Assembly (NCBI GenBank): GCA_003254905.1
Contig: QANU01094673.1
Location: forward strand, 299,447 to 363,446
Length of the DNA: 64,000 nucleotides
Direction: 5' to 3'
From: Nissolia schottii
Lineage: Eukaryota > Streptophyta > Magnoliopsida > Fabales > Fabaceae
In this document: piece by piece, positions 33,594 to 45,260 of the stretch
How positions within the stretch are numbered: the stretch's first letter is position 1
Layout of the letters: each line of letters starts with the position of its first letter
Position numbers and translations under genes: made by a program
Notes under the pieces: generated by a model
Told to the model about the DNA's origin: nothing
The model's input: only the letters and a program-made list of their open reading frames with translations
The model's database searches: none

Positions 33594-35756
33594 CTAATGC
33601 TCAGTGCGTGGCAGTGTAGGATAAGGATCAGATGGCCCAGCCTGTGATGAATAAGTATGTGGGGGCGGCGAGTAAAGGTACGAGGGGTAATAAGGTGGTG
33701 GTGGTGGTGGTGGTGGTGATGGGTAAGGGTATGCTTGTGGTGGGTAATGGTAAGGGTATGGTGGGTAAGAGTAAGGGTATGGTGGTGGGTAAGGGTAATT
33801 TGGTGGTGGAGGGTATGGCTGAGATGGTGGGTTGGTAGCAGTAGGTGTCGCAGTGGCCTCGTGCGGAGTGGGTTGGTGTGTTGAAGACTTAGACGCTTCA
33901 GCATTACGAACACGTCTTCGTCCAACTGCTAATCCAATTCTTCTACGACGTGTCCTCTAACCACCCTCGTCATCGGCATCAGTCGGTGGTGGAACGATAG
34001 TCGCAGAAGTAGGAGCTAACTGAAACTGTTACATTCCAATCTGATCATGTTCCTGGATTGCTGATATGATAGCCTCAGCTGATGCTCGAAGCTTGTCCAT
34101 GGTAAATGCTGCAGAATGAGGGTCCACAGACCAACACACCAACTGCTCCACAATGTCACCCTGACAATTTGAAATAAAATTAATTATCATCATTAGTGAA
34201 AATAAATGTTTAAAACAAATCATTGACGTAAAACTTACCACAACTCCTATAGGCACCGAAGCTCGACTGATCCAACGTCTCGTAATTTTTTTGTACCATT
34301 GCATGTACTGTGAGCGTGCGGTAAGAGGCTCACGCAATGGTCTTTGAGTGACAACCCGTGCGGCCCAATCATCCCAATAGCAGTGTACTGCCTATGCACA
34401 TTTGGCCAATATTGGTCTGCCCTTCCAGCCAGGGTGATGTTGTGCAAATGATCGGGCTGATGTGGCCTCGTTGGTATGGATTGGCGCATCATTCTATCAG
34501 GCTGGTGCTACTCAACAATGAAGAAGCAGGCCTGAGGGACTACGACCCGCCAAATGGTTTGCCCAGCCTTGCAAAAGGTAGGTAGCAGAGCTAATGTTTC
34601 TGCAGTATAGGGCTCCTAGACAATCTGAAAATAAAGTACCAAAGTTCATATAAAGATTATAATTGCATGTTGAATAATATATATGAACAAATATATAATT
34701 ACCTCATTTTTCTTCAAGTTATCAAAAAAATGACGATAATAATGAAGAATATGCAGTGGCGAATTGGAGAGAACTTTATGAGCATGCCACCTAATTCAAA
34801 TTTAAATACAAACACACATTAGTTAATCATATAATGCACATTGAAATAGGGATGCTAAAAGAATAAACAAACAAATAAATAACACTTACTTGAATCCCAA
34901 AGGACGAAGAGGTGCACGATCAGCCAGGTAGTTCATCCAAATTTCCTCGTCGTCATGGTCAGCCAGGGCATGGGCAAGGCGAGGAAATCTATGTCACGCC
35001 CAATACTGGAGGATATTGCAGGGGCCTCCAATGTTGTCGGCATCATAATCAGTTGCCTCGCACAACTCGTGGTACATAAATGCCAAGGCAGCTGATCCCC
35101 AGCTATATGACCCAGTCTACTCCAAGTCCTCTAGCAGCGGGAGGTACATAGCATGGACCCATGACCTTGAATGGTCAGGAAATAATGCGCCTCCAATGAA
35201 GTGAAGCAAGTATGCTCGTGCATACTGCTGGACCTCTATAGGGTCTGCATCGTCGCCAAGCTCACGGGAAAGTAGCTCAGATAACCATGACAGGCGAATG
35301 CGTGATCCGGAGTACCCAGTTTGCAGTGGGGTGAACACCAAGCAACTCGTCGCAGTGATCTACCAATTGTGAATCATGGGTACGGCAAGTACCGGCATGT
35401 CCCTCAATGGGCAGACCATAAATGATGCCGACGTCCCCCAATGTCATTGTGCACTACCAAGCAGTCATATGAAATGTGTGGGTCTCAAGACGCCATCTCT
35501 CCACCAACACAGTGATCAAGTGGTGATCAATAGGGCAATAACCCATGTGGACAGCACCTAAAGAACCCGCCTGCTCTAGGTAAAGAACGATGCATTATGG
35601 GGGATCTCTATGTTTTTCTTCATCTCTCGCCACGTGCACTCTCCGAACACATAAAACCTTATCACGGGCACCGTTCGAAATATGATGCGACACATGACAA
35701 GTCTGTAGTTCTAGAATAGATCCGTCTTCTGGACCTGGGTTAATAATATGAGCCAT
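33594..35756 (-). pseudogene. Plant mobile domain (PMD) protein pseudogene, MAIN-like
   Basis: The minus strand starts MAHIINPGPEDGSILELQ (ATG at 35756), typical of transposon-type PMD proteins. Then come RIRLSWLSELLSRELGDDAD, YARAYLLHFIGGALFPD and HAMYLPLLEDL (35341-35117), and WGSAALAFMYHELCEATDYD with GGPCNILQYWA (to ~34960). After an intron follow WHAHKVLSNSP, RVVVPQACFFIVE and HQPDRMMRQ (to ~34480), then LAGRADQYWPNVHRQY. The C-terminus is Pro/Tyr-rich (repeated YPPP, PYPYPP; 33830-33620) and ends PTLPRTEH at 33594. Several in-frame stops and frame changes interrupt it. Family knowledge: host PMD genes such as MAIL1/MAIN act in silencing, and transposon PMDs occur in MULEs and Ty3 elements. 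Confidence 0.8.
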
Positions 35757-35980
35757 AGTACCCGTTGTAAAATACCACAAAACAGTGCAAAATAATCAAA
35801 CAAAACAGTTCATCACTATCAAATATGTTGTAATAAAACATCAAGTATCTTCTGTCACTATCAATTAATCAAACAATACAAAATAGTGCAATAAACACAG
35901 TCAAGTGTGAAAACAAATTAAATTGATCTAATACATGAACACAAACAACATATACATGAACACAAATCTTCTGTCACAAA

Positions 35981-36290
35981 TTAACTTGATGGTCCACCAC
36001 CATCATTCACATCAGCTTTACAATGACGACTATTGTGGCCAATTCCTTTGCACCGTGAACAGTGTTGGGTTGGGCATTGCTCAACCCAATCCATCTCATT
36101 CCTAATTCTGCTGGCCTTAGGTCGTCCTTTTTCTCTGCGCAATCTAGGGTCAAGCACCAATGTCAGATCAAGGGCTGGTGGCCACCATGGTTCATCCTTG
36201 ATTGGCTCCCACGGAGCCTCATAAGCTCGAAGAACACTTTCTTGTGTATGCACATGGTGCACATACTGATGGGGGTCAAGGTGTCAGGAT
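35981..36290 (-). pseudogene. MULE transposase C-terminal fragment with CCHC knuckle
   Basis: Reads YVHHVHTQESVLRAYEAPWE, then GRPKASRIRNEMDWVE, then CSRCKGIGHNSRHC. This is the post-SWIM tail of MuDR-type transposases: a YxHxxYxxxxYxxAY-like segment, a GRPKxxRxR basic patch and a C-x2-C-x4-H-x4-C zinc knuckle. The DDE catalytic core is absent; the right TIR begins directly beyond. The element is therefore an internal-deletion derivative. Confidence 0.82.
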
Positions 36291-36442
36291 TTTGGGATAC
36301 TGATGGCAAATCTAACGTAGCATGCCACGCATTGCGCGTTTGCCCCGTCAGCCCAAACCGTGGTAGTTTTGTAAACAGTTTGAAAAAGGGATATTTTGAT
36401 AATTTTTTTTGTGTAAGAAGGGTAAAAGAGTAAAAAAGTCCT

Positions 36443-36747
36443 ATTCTATTCAACTTGATTTTCCAATAAAGGATTTAAAATTTTTTTTAACGACAAATCA
36501 AATTTTATTTAATTTTTAAATATGTGTGTGTAAACTTTTATTAGAATAGTATATTTATTATCATATCAAGCTTTCAAAATACTTTGTTATTAAAAATGTC
36601 ATTTGGTATATTTTGCTTTATTCTCATCTATACGAATACATAAGAAAAAAAAAAGAATATGACAGAATCAAGGTTTTCAATTTTTAAAATGAACTTGAGA
36701 GTTAAAATTTACTATTATATTTGAGTTTTTTCTTGATGAGTTGAATT

Positions 36748-36783
<36 letters not shown>

Positions 36784-37567
36784 GTTGAGGGTAGAGATGT
36801 AAATGAAAATGATATATATTTTCAACAAGAAAAAGGAAGATTTAATGCATATAAATACAAATTCTAAAATCTCATTTTTCAAATATTAAAAAAAGATTTT
36901 ATTCCAATCTAATTATTATTATAAAATTAAATTATAATGTTAAATTCTTTTATTTATACAAATAATTATTCAATTACAATTTGTTTTTGACTAATATTAA
37001 TTATTTAATGATATTTAGAGATGATGATGATTATTGTATTATTTTTTGGAATTAATTTGTAATTATAATTCATATTATCCTACTTATTATTCTTCATTAG
37101 TCGTAATTTTTTATAATAGAAAAGATGAATATTATTAAGATTAAATGCCAGAGGCTCCCCAACCCAAACAACAAAATCAAAATTAATTGTAGATCTAGCT
37201 ACAACATCAACTACCTTATTACACTTTCTAAGTGCAAAATTAATGTCAAAAGCTAAAAACTTTGAAGCATAAGTAATAATATTCTAAACTAAAGTACATT
37301 CATTAGTTGTAATTGAAAAATCAATTGTTTTTACTTTAATTTATTTTATTCCCGTGCATAGCACGGGTTATCCGACTAGTTTTATTTATGTATTGTGGTG
37401 GGACAATTGACAATTGAGTTGTAAGAATACATTTCTCTCTTTGAATGTTGGGTGTTGGTTCTTTTTATCAACGGTGACAATAAAGTTTGAACCCTAAATC
37501 TCGGGTTGGGATTGAAATTAACCCAATTTTAGTTCAATCTGTTTAGCCAACAAACCCAAAAGTGGCC
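36443..37567. other. AT-rich intergenic sequence with (AT)n microsatellite
   Basis: Includes an (AT)n tract at 36751-36779 and long A/T-rich stretches. The only structured sites are the Helitron-like terminus (37351-37379) and the promoter repeats starting at 37568. No gene is seen. Confidence 0.75.
37351..37379 (+). mobile_element. Helitron-like 3' terminus
   Basis: CCCGTGC-ATA-GCACGGG is a perfect 7-bp-stem hairpin, followed by TTATCCGA and CTAG, then T. A hairpin some ten bases before a terminal CTRR, inserted before T, is the diagnostic 3' end of Helitrons. The 5' end (expected TC after A) was not found with confidence, so the element extent is open. Confidence 0.6.
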
Positions 37568-37696
37568 ACCAACAGCCCACTAAGATACTTGATACCATTC
37601 ACTGGGCCCATCAAATGGCCACCAACAGCCCACTAAGATACTTAATACCATTTACTGGGCCCATCAATTGTCAACCAACAGCCCACTAAGATACTC
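37568..37696 (+). promoter_or_regulatory. 53-bp promoter repeat with GGGCCCA site-II boxes
   Basis: Two and a half tandem copies start at 37568, 37621 and 37674 (accaacagcccactaagata...). Two copies contain TGGGCCCA (37603-37610 and 37656-37663). TGGGCC/T site-II elements bind TCP factors and are common in plant promoters of growth-linked genes, including proteasome and ribosomal genes. The repeats end ~130 bp before the PBC1 start codon. Confidence 0.7.
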
Positions 37697-37828
37697 TCTT
37701 TTTCTCATAAATTTTTATTTTTTACATTTCCGAAAACAAAATTACTCATAACAAAACCCGAAAAAGGAAAATTAGAATCTGATCCCTAGCTGCAGCTCCT
37801 CTCTCCGCCTCCTTCATCTGAGAAGAAG

Positions 37829-40800
37829 ATGTCGATCTTCGAGTACAACGGGAGCGCCCTAGTTGCTATGGTGGGCAAGAACTGCTTCGCCATCGCCAGC
37901 GATCGGAGGCTGGGCGTTCAGCTCCAGACCATAGCCACCGATTTCCAGAGGATTTCCAAGATTCACGACAAGCTCTTCATCGGTCTCTCCGGCCTCGCCA
38001 CCGATGCTCAGACACTGTGCGTTTACTCTTTTCCGTTCTCGCTTTTGGCTTTTTAGGCTAATTTATAATTTTTCTTTTCGGGTCATTATCGTTGTTCCCT
38101 GTCTCTGGTTGAAGGTATCAGCGTCTCGTCTTTAGGCACAAACTGTATCAGCTTCGGGAAGAGAGGGATATGAAACCCGAGACATTCGCTAGCTTGGTCT
38201 CTGCCCTTCTGTATGAGAAAAGGTAACGCGTAATGTACAGATGGCATTCTTATGGATCTATTTTGAACCGAAGTTTATTGGATATTTTCTTTTTAGGGTG
38301 CTCTTGAAACTGAATGGGTTGAGAATTGTAGATAAGTATCACCATACCCACTTTGACTCTCAAGTGTTAGAAACAAACAGGAAGAAAAATAAAAGACAAG
38401 AAAAGTAATGGGAGGTTGGGTGTTTGTGCACACAAAAGAGAAAAAAAAAAATTGAGGGCGCAAAACACTGTCTTCTGAGCCTCATAACTGACTTGGGGTG
38501 ATACTGGAACACTCTGTAGTCTAGTGATATGTGACAGAATCTGGTAATTTCTGCTTTTGGTTATTGATGTCAGTGCTTCTAGGTGTGATTAAACGAAGCA
38601 GGAAGTTCTATACTCATGGTATTCGCAGTTGATGTCATATGCGACTACGGGGGAGCTGCCTAATTTGAATCATAAATAATTTTGAGTTATTAGTAATTTC
38701 TGAATATATCCAATTTAAAACCATGATGTACAGGAAAACTGTAGGAATGGATAAAATGGATCTTTTGACAAGTTGTCTAAATGAATAATCACATTGGCAT
38801 TAGTAACAGAAATAACAGCAGTGGTGTATGTATATATATCTGAGTGCCATACCAGAAGAGCTGAACCCACCAGTTAAAGTGTTTTTGGTCTTTACATTTG
38901 AAGTATTCCTATTTGGTTATTGTATACATTTTTTTTATCTATTTCTTTTTGGCTTAATAGACGGGACCAGCAACCCATCTCGCTTGACTATTATTTTGTT
39001 TCTTGTTGGACTGTTAATATTATTTGCTATTTCCTTTGTTTTCATCCCATGTCCACTTTCTTGCTTCTCCTTTCTCTGTTTCACTAATGATGATTGTTTT
39101 GGGCCATGGATTTTGAGTATAAATGATGAAGCTGTCTTAAACTTGGTGTGCTTTTCGAGTTTTAGTTCATGTTTTTGTATCGCAATATTTGCATTGTACG
39201 CATTATCTCTGGCAAGGTTGTCAAACTCAAGAGTTTAAGTAAACTCTTGAAACCTTAGCAAACTCGAATCATAAACTCTTATGAGTTTACAAAAGTAAAA
39301 AGTGTATGTTATATTTATTCTGTATGCATATTACTTTATAGTTCCATAAAACATAGTTTAATTATGATAAATATATAAAATTAGCTTAATCAAATCAATA
39401 GATATTGTTTAACATAAATAAAATCAACTAAGTATCGAAAAAAGTTGTCAAATTTGTACGTTTTGGGGTAAACTCATAAACTCGTAGGTAGATTTTAACT
39501 CGTAAACTCGCCAGTAAAATTGAGAGTCTACTTAAACTCGCACGAGTTTACCAAAAGAGATTTTACATGAGTGTTAACTCGTTTTGTGTTGTAGAATCGT
39601 AAACTCTTATGAGTTTGCGAGTTAACTGGAGAGTTTAACAACCATGATCTTTGGTATAGTGGTTGCTCTACAGTCCATTATAGCGTTTTTGGGGTTGTCC
39701 ACTATCTGTTATTTAGGATTAACAATAACAACTATGATGTTAATAAACTCAATAGCTTGAAAATTAAAAAAACAAAGTAAACATTCTTTTGCTTTTCAGG
39801 TTTGGTCCCTATTTTTGCCAACCCGTAATTGCTGGGTTAGGAGATGAAGATAAACCATTCATTTGCACAATGGATTCAATTGGAGCAAAGTAAGTTGGCT
39901 TGTTCTATATAGTCCATACTTTCTTGTCTTGGGAGGTTGGTCGTGTTAAAACTTGTAAATTTTAGCCACGTGTAGTTGTTTTTTTTGGTTTGTATAATGC
40001 TACTTTAGTAATATGCATGCGACTTGTACGTATCTTCTGAGCCTTTATTTTTTGCTTTGGAAAATTTATATTTGGAAAATTTATATCTTGTTATGCATTT
40101 CTATAGAAGTCTGGGACCACCATCATCTGCAATCTGACATTTTGTGGTGCCGAACTTAATCAATTCCTGCCATTGTAGCTTTTCAGGAACCAGACATGAG
40201 TGGAACAAGTTTCATAAATGTGTTATCTTTTATGTTTCTATGGCTTAAAAATTGGCTCTTTCTATCCTTCAAGTAAACCCAATTGAAAATGTTATAAACC
40301 ACATGCCTTAAAGATGATACCATATGGGGGTGTGTGAACATACAAATATTTATTTGCTTCTTTCACATTTGGTAATAGTTTAGAAATAATTTAATGCTCT
40401 TGGGATCTTGAAGTAGAAATATACCAATTTCTTCTTGAAGTTGTTGTAGTGTGTAACTTTTTAGCTTATTACAAGTTCTTAATTACAAATATCAAAAGCC
40501 TTTAGTAAACTCTTTTATTTTCATGCTACTTACTCGCTTGATACTTAAAAAAAAAATCATTTTATTTTCTTGTGAACTTTTTTATAAATCAAGTTTGTAA
40601 GATTGCTTTTACTTGATAATCAATCTTCTTAAATGCTTTGATCAAGCATCATTAGTCTTGATTTTATCAATCTTTTTTCTTCACTTTCTTTACAAAGTAA
40701 TACCTTTCTTACAGAAACCTTGCTTGCAACATTGGTACTTGATATTTGTGTAGAACACCCTCAAGAGGGTTGAAATTCTTGGATAGATTTAGGTTTATGC

Positions 40801-43402
40801 ATCAGTATCCAGTACCTTTGACATCGAAGCAATAAATTGTGATTTTAAACTCTCTCTGACACTCGCCCTGTCTTCTGTATCCTTTAATCTGAAATATTCA
40901 AGATTTTATGTTGTTTTGAAGGTCATGTATATGATACTCATAGTTTTCCCATTTCATGCAGGGAGCTTGCAAAAGATTTTGTTGTTGCTGGCACTGCCTC
41001 TGAGTCTCTATACGGTGCTTGTGAGTCGATGTTTAAGGAAGACATGGTGTGTCATATAGTTTAACTTGTTTTGTCTTTTTTCGAATTTTTTTGTGTTGTT
41101 TTGCAAAGTCATGTCTATTTTTTGCATGTGTTGGTAGTGCTTTAATAGCAAATAAACATCTATAAATGGAAATCAGCAAAAAAGAAATCTTTAAATGGAC
41201 ATGTACACAGACTACCATACTTTATGTAGCATAGTTCCTTCCAGTAGACCGAGAACATCAATCATGTGTTGTAGACATTACAGTGCACCATAAACCGTAG
41301 TTGTATGGTAATCTTCACTGTGAAGGGTGAATGTATAGATGATGGATGAAATCATCTTAGTTTTAAAGGCTCAATACATTTGACTAATCAGTTGATGACT
41401 TGAACTTGAATTAGAAGTAGAAGGTTTGAAAGGCCACGTTTGGAACACTGTTTTAGAATAAAATCTTTTTTGTGCAGGGTAGCTGTTGCAAGCTTCAATC
41501 CCTGTTTTTCTAAAATGTTGTGTAACATATCCATTTTGTATTTATTCGTTGAAGACATTCTGTTATTCAATCGAATAGCTCTATGAATGGCAAGTAAATT
41601 CACTATGGCATTTTCTTCAGGGGGAGGAAGTTATGTGTAGCTATCATAATGATGTTAAATCAAGTAGTTAAGTTACAGAAATGCAACACTAGTTTTGCAG
41701 TCTGATTGCTGGGAAATAATTGTTCGATGGGAATAAGATGTTCTGCAGTAAGTTAGATGCTGGAATACAAGTCCATTAACTAGTGGCCCAATTTCTACAA
41801 TTTAGTGTCAGCATCAGAGTGTTGCACATTATAATACTTATGATTTAGCTTCAGGTTTTTTTTACATAGTTTTTTCTCTGTTTTTTTTAAGATAAGCTGC
41901 ATTTTTATTTTGCTTGGTTTCTTATCTTGATACAGGAACAAGAAGAATTGTTTGAGACCATCTCCCAAGCGCTGCTATCATCTGTAGATCGTGACTGTTT
42001 AAGTGGCTGGGGTGGACATGTCTATGTTGTGTAAGCTCTAAATTTGTTTTTAATAGTTTAGTCTTGAGATTTTTGCATACTGTTGTCTCGAGATTTTATC
42101 TTTTTTTATTCTTTTGAATTGGTCCTTTATCTTTTTCCTTTTCAATATAGTCTTACTTTTCAAACTATCTACTAATTTGGTCCTTCATAACTTTGCAATT
42201 TAAACCTTATTAGGAGTGATGATGTCACTATCTGTATCTTGTGATGACTCGTCATAATGTGAAATGATGTGATCATGACATGTCAATGACAATGCATCAT
42301 GATTTAGTGACACATTTTAACTTCTAATATGGTTGGCAATAGTGTAATGTTGGATTAGATTAACAGACAATTTGCAATGTTAGTGACTAAATTGATAAAA
42401 TGGGGACAAATTGCCTTTTTTGTAACATATACACACATAAATATATCATATTAAGAGTACCCCCAAAAAAAATGAACAAGGGCAGACATATGTTGTAGTA
42501 GATTGTTGTGCAAGGTCCTGTCATGTATTTGACGACAAGTGGACACGACACAAAAATAGTATGTCTGCTTTTATAGGCACTACCATGGCTTAGGTTGGGG
42601 TACTGGCTTTTACTAATCATCCTTTCATTTTTGTGCGTTGAGTGATTGCTTTGGAACTACAAAGCGGAAAATGTTCCTTGAATATGTGAAACAATTTTGC
42701 TATTTGAACATATAAAAATGTGTCTACATCTTGTCATCCCTCTCACAACACATCATGTGACTCACTTCTTACAGAGTCGGTCCAGTGATATGCTGTGAGA
42801 GGGTGACAAGGTCTACACACCATTTCATATGTTCAAAAAGCAAAATTGCTATTTTGTTGTTGTGTCCATGTCTTGGACACGTGTCTATATCACATCTTTA
42901 ATGACATGCATCTTGTTCAATTTAAACATTCTTGATTTTGCAGGGCAGGACACACTCCAGATAAGGTCATATAAATTTGAGAACAAGAAATAGCATACAA
43001 AATTTGATTTTATTTTAAACATTCTTAATAATGAACAGAAAATAAAGCAGGGGGAAGCTTTTAAATAAGTCATGACCTATAATAATATTTAAAATTTGGT
43101 GTTTTATGAATTCATGTCGTGTTCCATGTGATTGCCACATAGCTCTAAAAGATAAGCATGCACTACTCTATTTGTTCCTCGAAATTATTATTTATTCTCT
43201 TATTTTTCTCTTGTAATTATTTCTTTCCTTGAAGATTTGCCATTTGTGTACAGCCTTCTTGGATGTTTTAAGAGTATTTTGTTTGCATGCCTAATCATCA
43301 TAATGTATTTTATATGTAGTGGCTTATTGTTCTTTCATTTTTGTCTCCTGCAGGACACCAACAGAAGTAAAGGAAAGGATCTTGAAGGGAAGGATGGATT
43401 AA
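37829..43402 (+). CDS. PBC1: 20S proteasome subunit beta type-3, six exons
   Basis: Exons: 37829-38016, 38115-38222, 39800-39889, 40962-41046, 41936-42030, 43354-43402. The total is 615 nt, 204 aa plus TAA, the usual length of plant beta-3. The protein begins [19 protein letters not shown], runs through [15 protein letters not shown] and [14 protein letters not shown], then [44 protein letters not shown], and ends [15 protein letters not shown]. Beta-3 is a non-catalytic subunit of the outer-facing beta ring: it has no cleavable propeptide or catalytic Thr1, consistent with the start seen here. It acts in the 26S/20S proteasome in cytosol and nucleus. All introns are GT-AG and phases agree. 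Intron 2 contains a hAT-like MITE, intron 5 a hairpin MITE. The promoter carries site-II boxes. Confidence 0.97.
39213..39646. mobile_element. Non-autonomous hAT-like element (copy 2) in PBC1 intron
   Basis: A 434-bp relative of 8152-8734 begins CAAGGTTGTCAAACTC; its right terminus is the inverse of CATGGTTGTTAAACTC. Flanks ATCTCTGG (39205-39212) and ATCTTTGG (39647-39654) agree at 7 of 8 bases. The interior has the same AAACTCG/CGAGTTT inverted words and the segment ttgtacgttttggggtaaac, close to copy 1. It is about 150 bp shorter than copy 1. Confidence 0.75.
42691..42850. mobile_element. Fold-back MITE in PBC1 intron 5
   Basis: About 160 bp, nearly a complete hairpin. The left arm (caattttgctatttgaacat.. 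tcttgtcatccctctcaca) is matched by the inverse of the right arm (tgtgagagggtgacaaggtc.. gaacatatg-type end at 42849). Arms are ~60 bp with a short loop around gtgactcacttc. No TSD is clear. Confidence 0.65.
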
Positions 43403-44099
43403 CTTCTAAGTCTCCTGGTTACTCACTTCAAATCTCTCATCTGTTTAATTTGGAATTTAATGCCAGACCATTTACGACCAATGTGGCATTTTCATTAGGA
43501 GTGTGTTAGACCCGTGTTCAACCAAAAGTTTCTCTTTTGTTAGACAAAAATTTAACTATATTTTACAAACAAGTTATTAGATTATCAGCTCGGGGACATT
43601 GTGGAGTCCAGGCTGCGTGTTGTGAATTAAAATTATTAGTCAATCTTTGGAATGTTTTTAGTGGGGACTACGAAGCACAATGATGATGCAACAAAAGTTT
43701 TCCCAAATCTGGCATCGTAACTCATGAACATGCTTGGGAAACTTTACTCATCAACTTGTTAATCCACTCACTTTTATAAATGATATTAAACATTTTTTTT
43801 TGTTTTTAAAATGTTAAGTGTGATTCATAAAGTGAGTTAGTTAATGAGTAGATTGGTTAATTAGGTTTTCCGAAGTTTTTTAATGCAATCTTTGGATGCA
43901 TTCAAAGATACCTTCGCTGTTAGAGGGAGTACTCTCACATGAACCTTTTTTGGCGGGGTCTTTAAGTATGTTATTAAGTCTTACCATTCTTTGATGTGTT
44001 ATGCATCTCATAAGGTAGAATCATAAATTGTGTTTGAACAAACTGAACAAAATTATGAATAAGTGATGCAGTTTCAGAATTCTTTTTTCATAAAATGCA
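43403..44099 (+). other. PBC1 3' UTR and downstream spacer
   Basis: Continues from the PBC1 stop codon. A second in-frame region is not present. AT-rich downstream sequence contains no recognised gene; possible polyadenylation signals are not unique. Confidence 0.5.
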
Positions 44100-45260
44100 G
44101 CCATGTAAACCTAGTTAAAAAGTACTTATGGCTAGGAATAGAGGGATGAGGGATATGCTCCCATATGTCTAGGTGCAACAAGTCAAATGCAGAATCAAAA
44201 TACTAGTGCTGGAAGTAAATGGAAGCCTTTTTGGCTTTGCAAAATGACAACAATCACATGGAATATTCATTTTATTGCTTGTAATATTGGGATAACATTG
44301 GTGTATTGCATCTAGTTTACTGACAAATGGGTGGCCTAGCCTATAATGCCACCAGTTTATTTTGCAATGAGAAAATTGATTTACATAATATAGGGAGGGA
44401 GGGTATTCTAGTTACTGTAGTGTCCAGCGTGTAGAGGCCATAGCACAAGCTAGTTGCACCAGTCTTCTTCATCGAGTGGAGATCCTAAATCTCACAAGTG
44501 GATTTTGTAAACAGAAAAGTACAGGGAAAAATAGCAGTTAGTCTGGACATAGACAATAAGTTGAATTGAAAAGAAGGTATGAGCAAAACATCATTAAGAT
44601 AAAGTTTTTCAGAATGAAAAAAAAAAAAGCACAGTTCCAGCTATGTCAGTGTTGGTGGGGCTACCATTAGGCAATTTGTTAAGGATTGGTTTAATTTTTC
44701 TGTAAGTTGGGAAATTTGCGAGAGTGAGACACATGGTGATACCTATAGGATTGGGTTTAACACGATGATAAGCTAGAATATGGGAGATACCTATAGGATT
44801 AGGATTCATGGCAATGATCTAGTTGGTGGTGCAAGAAGGCTGCATATCATGAGGTTGGATTAATGCCAAGAGTGCAGCATACTACTCCTGAGTAAAGTTG
44901 AAACTGGAACCTCCACTTTGCTCATTCTAAAAAAAACACACTGCCTACTTCATAATCATCATTTTTAGCAGCTTCAGCAGTCACATTATTTGCTTATTTG
45001 TGATTCCAATGTGCAGGGTACCCTATGATCTCATAGCAGGTATCCCACAAGTGGCCCTTATTGCCACAATTTGTGCAGCTCAAACTCGTATTTACTTGTC
45101 CTCTGCCTCATGAACTTACTGAAGAATGTCCCCTGGAGCCTCTTCCACTACAACGCCCCTGGGAACTATTCCAAGCACCACTGCCAGAATGTACAGGAAA
45201 CATGTTAGAATCAGCAATTTCAATATTCAATTGTCGATGAAGAGAACTCTCACAATCTAG
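44100..45260 (-). pseudogene. Ty1/copia gag-pol relic
   Basis: On the minus strand a gag zinc knuckle, CTNCGNKGHLWDTC (C-x2-C-x4-H-x4-C), is followed by YEIIGYPAHWN, typical of copia Gag (~45085-45005). Further on, WHYRLGHPFVSKLDAIHQCY and CDCCHFAKPKRLPF (~44360-44215) form the GAG-pre-integrase zinc-binding domain, and TYGSISLI is the start of integrase (usually HxDxWGPxS). Stops and frame changes abound. Protease between them is degraded, and integrase core, RT and LTRs are not seen. It is a dead fragment downstream of PBC1. Confidence 0.8.

Larger units (their letters stand above)
32985..36442 (-). mobile_element. Mutator-like element (MULE) with long TIRs and PMD cargo
   Basis: The left end (32985-33113) and right end (36308-36442) are inverted copies of ~130 bp. 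Matching words, reading inward, include TTTTTACTCTTTTACC, TTTACAAAACTACCA, GGTTTGGGCTGACGGGGCA and TGCGTGGCATGC. A small transposase C-terminal relic and a plant-mobile-domain pseudogene, both on the minus strand, fill the interior. Long TIRs and these cargoes fit a MULE. No clear 9-bp TSD is visible, so it may be old. Confidence 0.8.

Noticed and set aside
33482..33925. His/Thr-rich minus-strand ORF (THHTLT repeats)
   Set aside because: Another minus-strand frame gives a Pro/Tyr-rich tail that continues the PMD protein and ends at a stop; the His-rich frame is its shadow.
38828..39238. 136-codon hydrophobic ORF in PBC1 intron 2
   Set aside because: T-rich intron sequence gives Phe/Leu-rich chance peptides; it runs into the MITE at 39213 and has no known domain.
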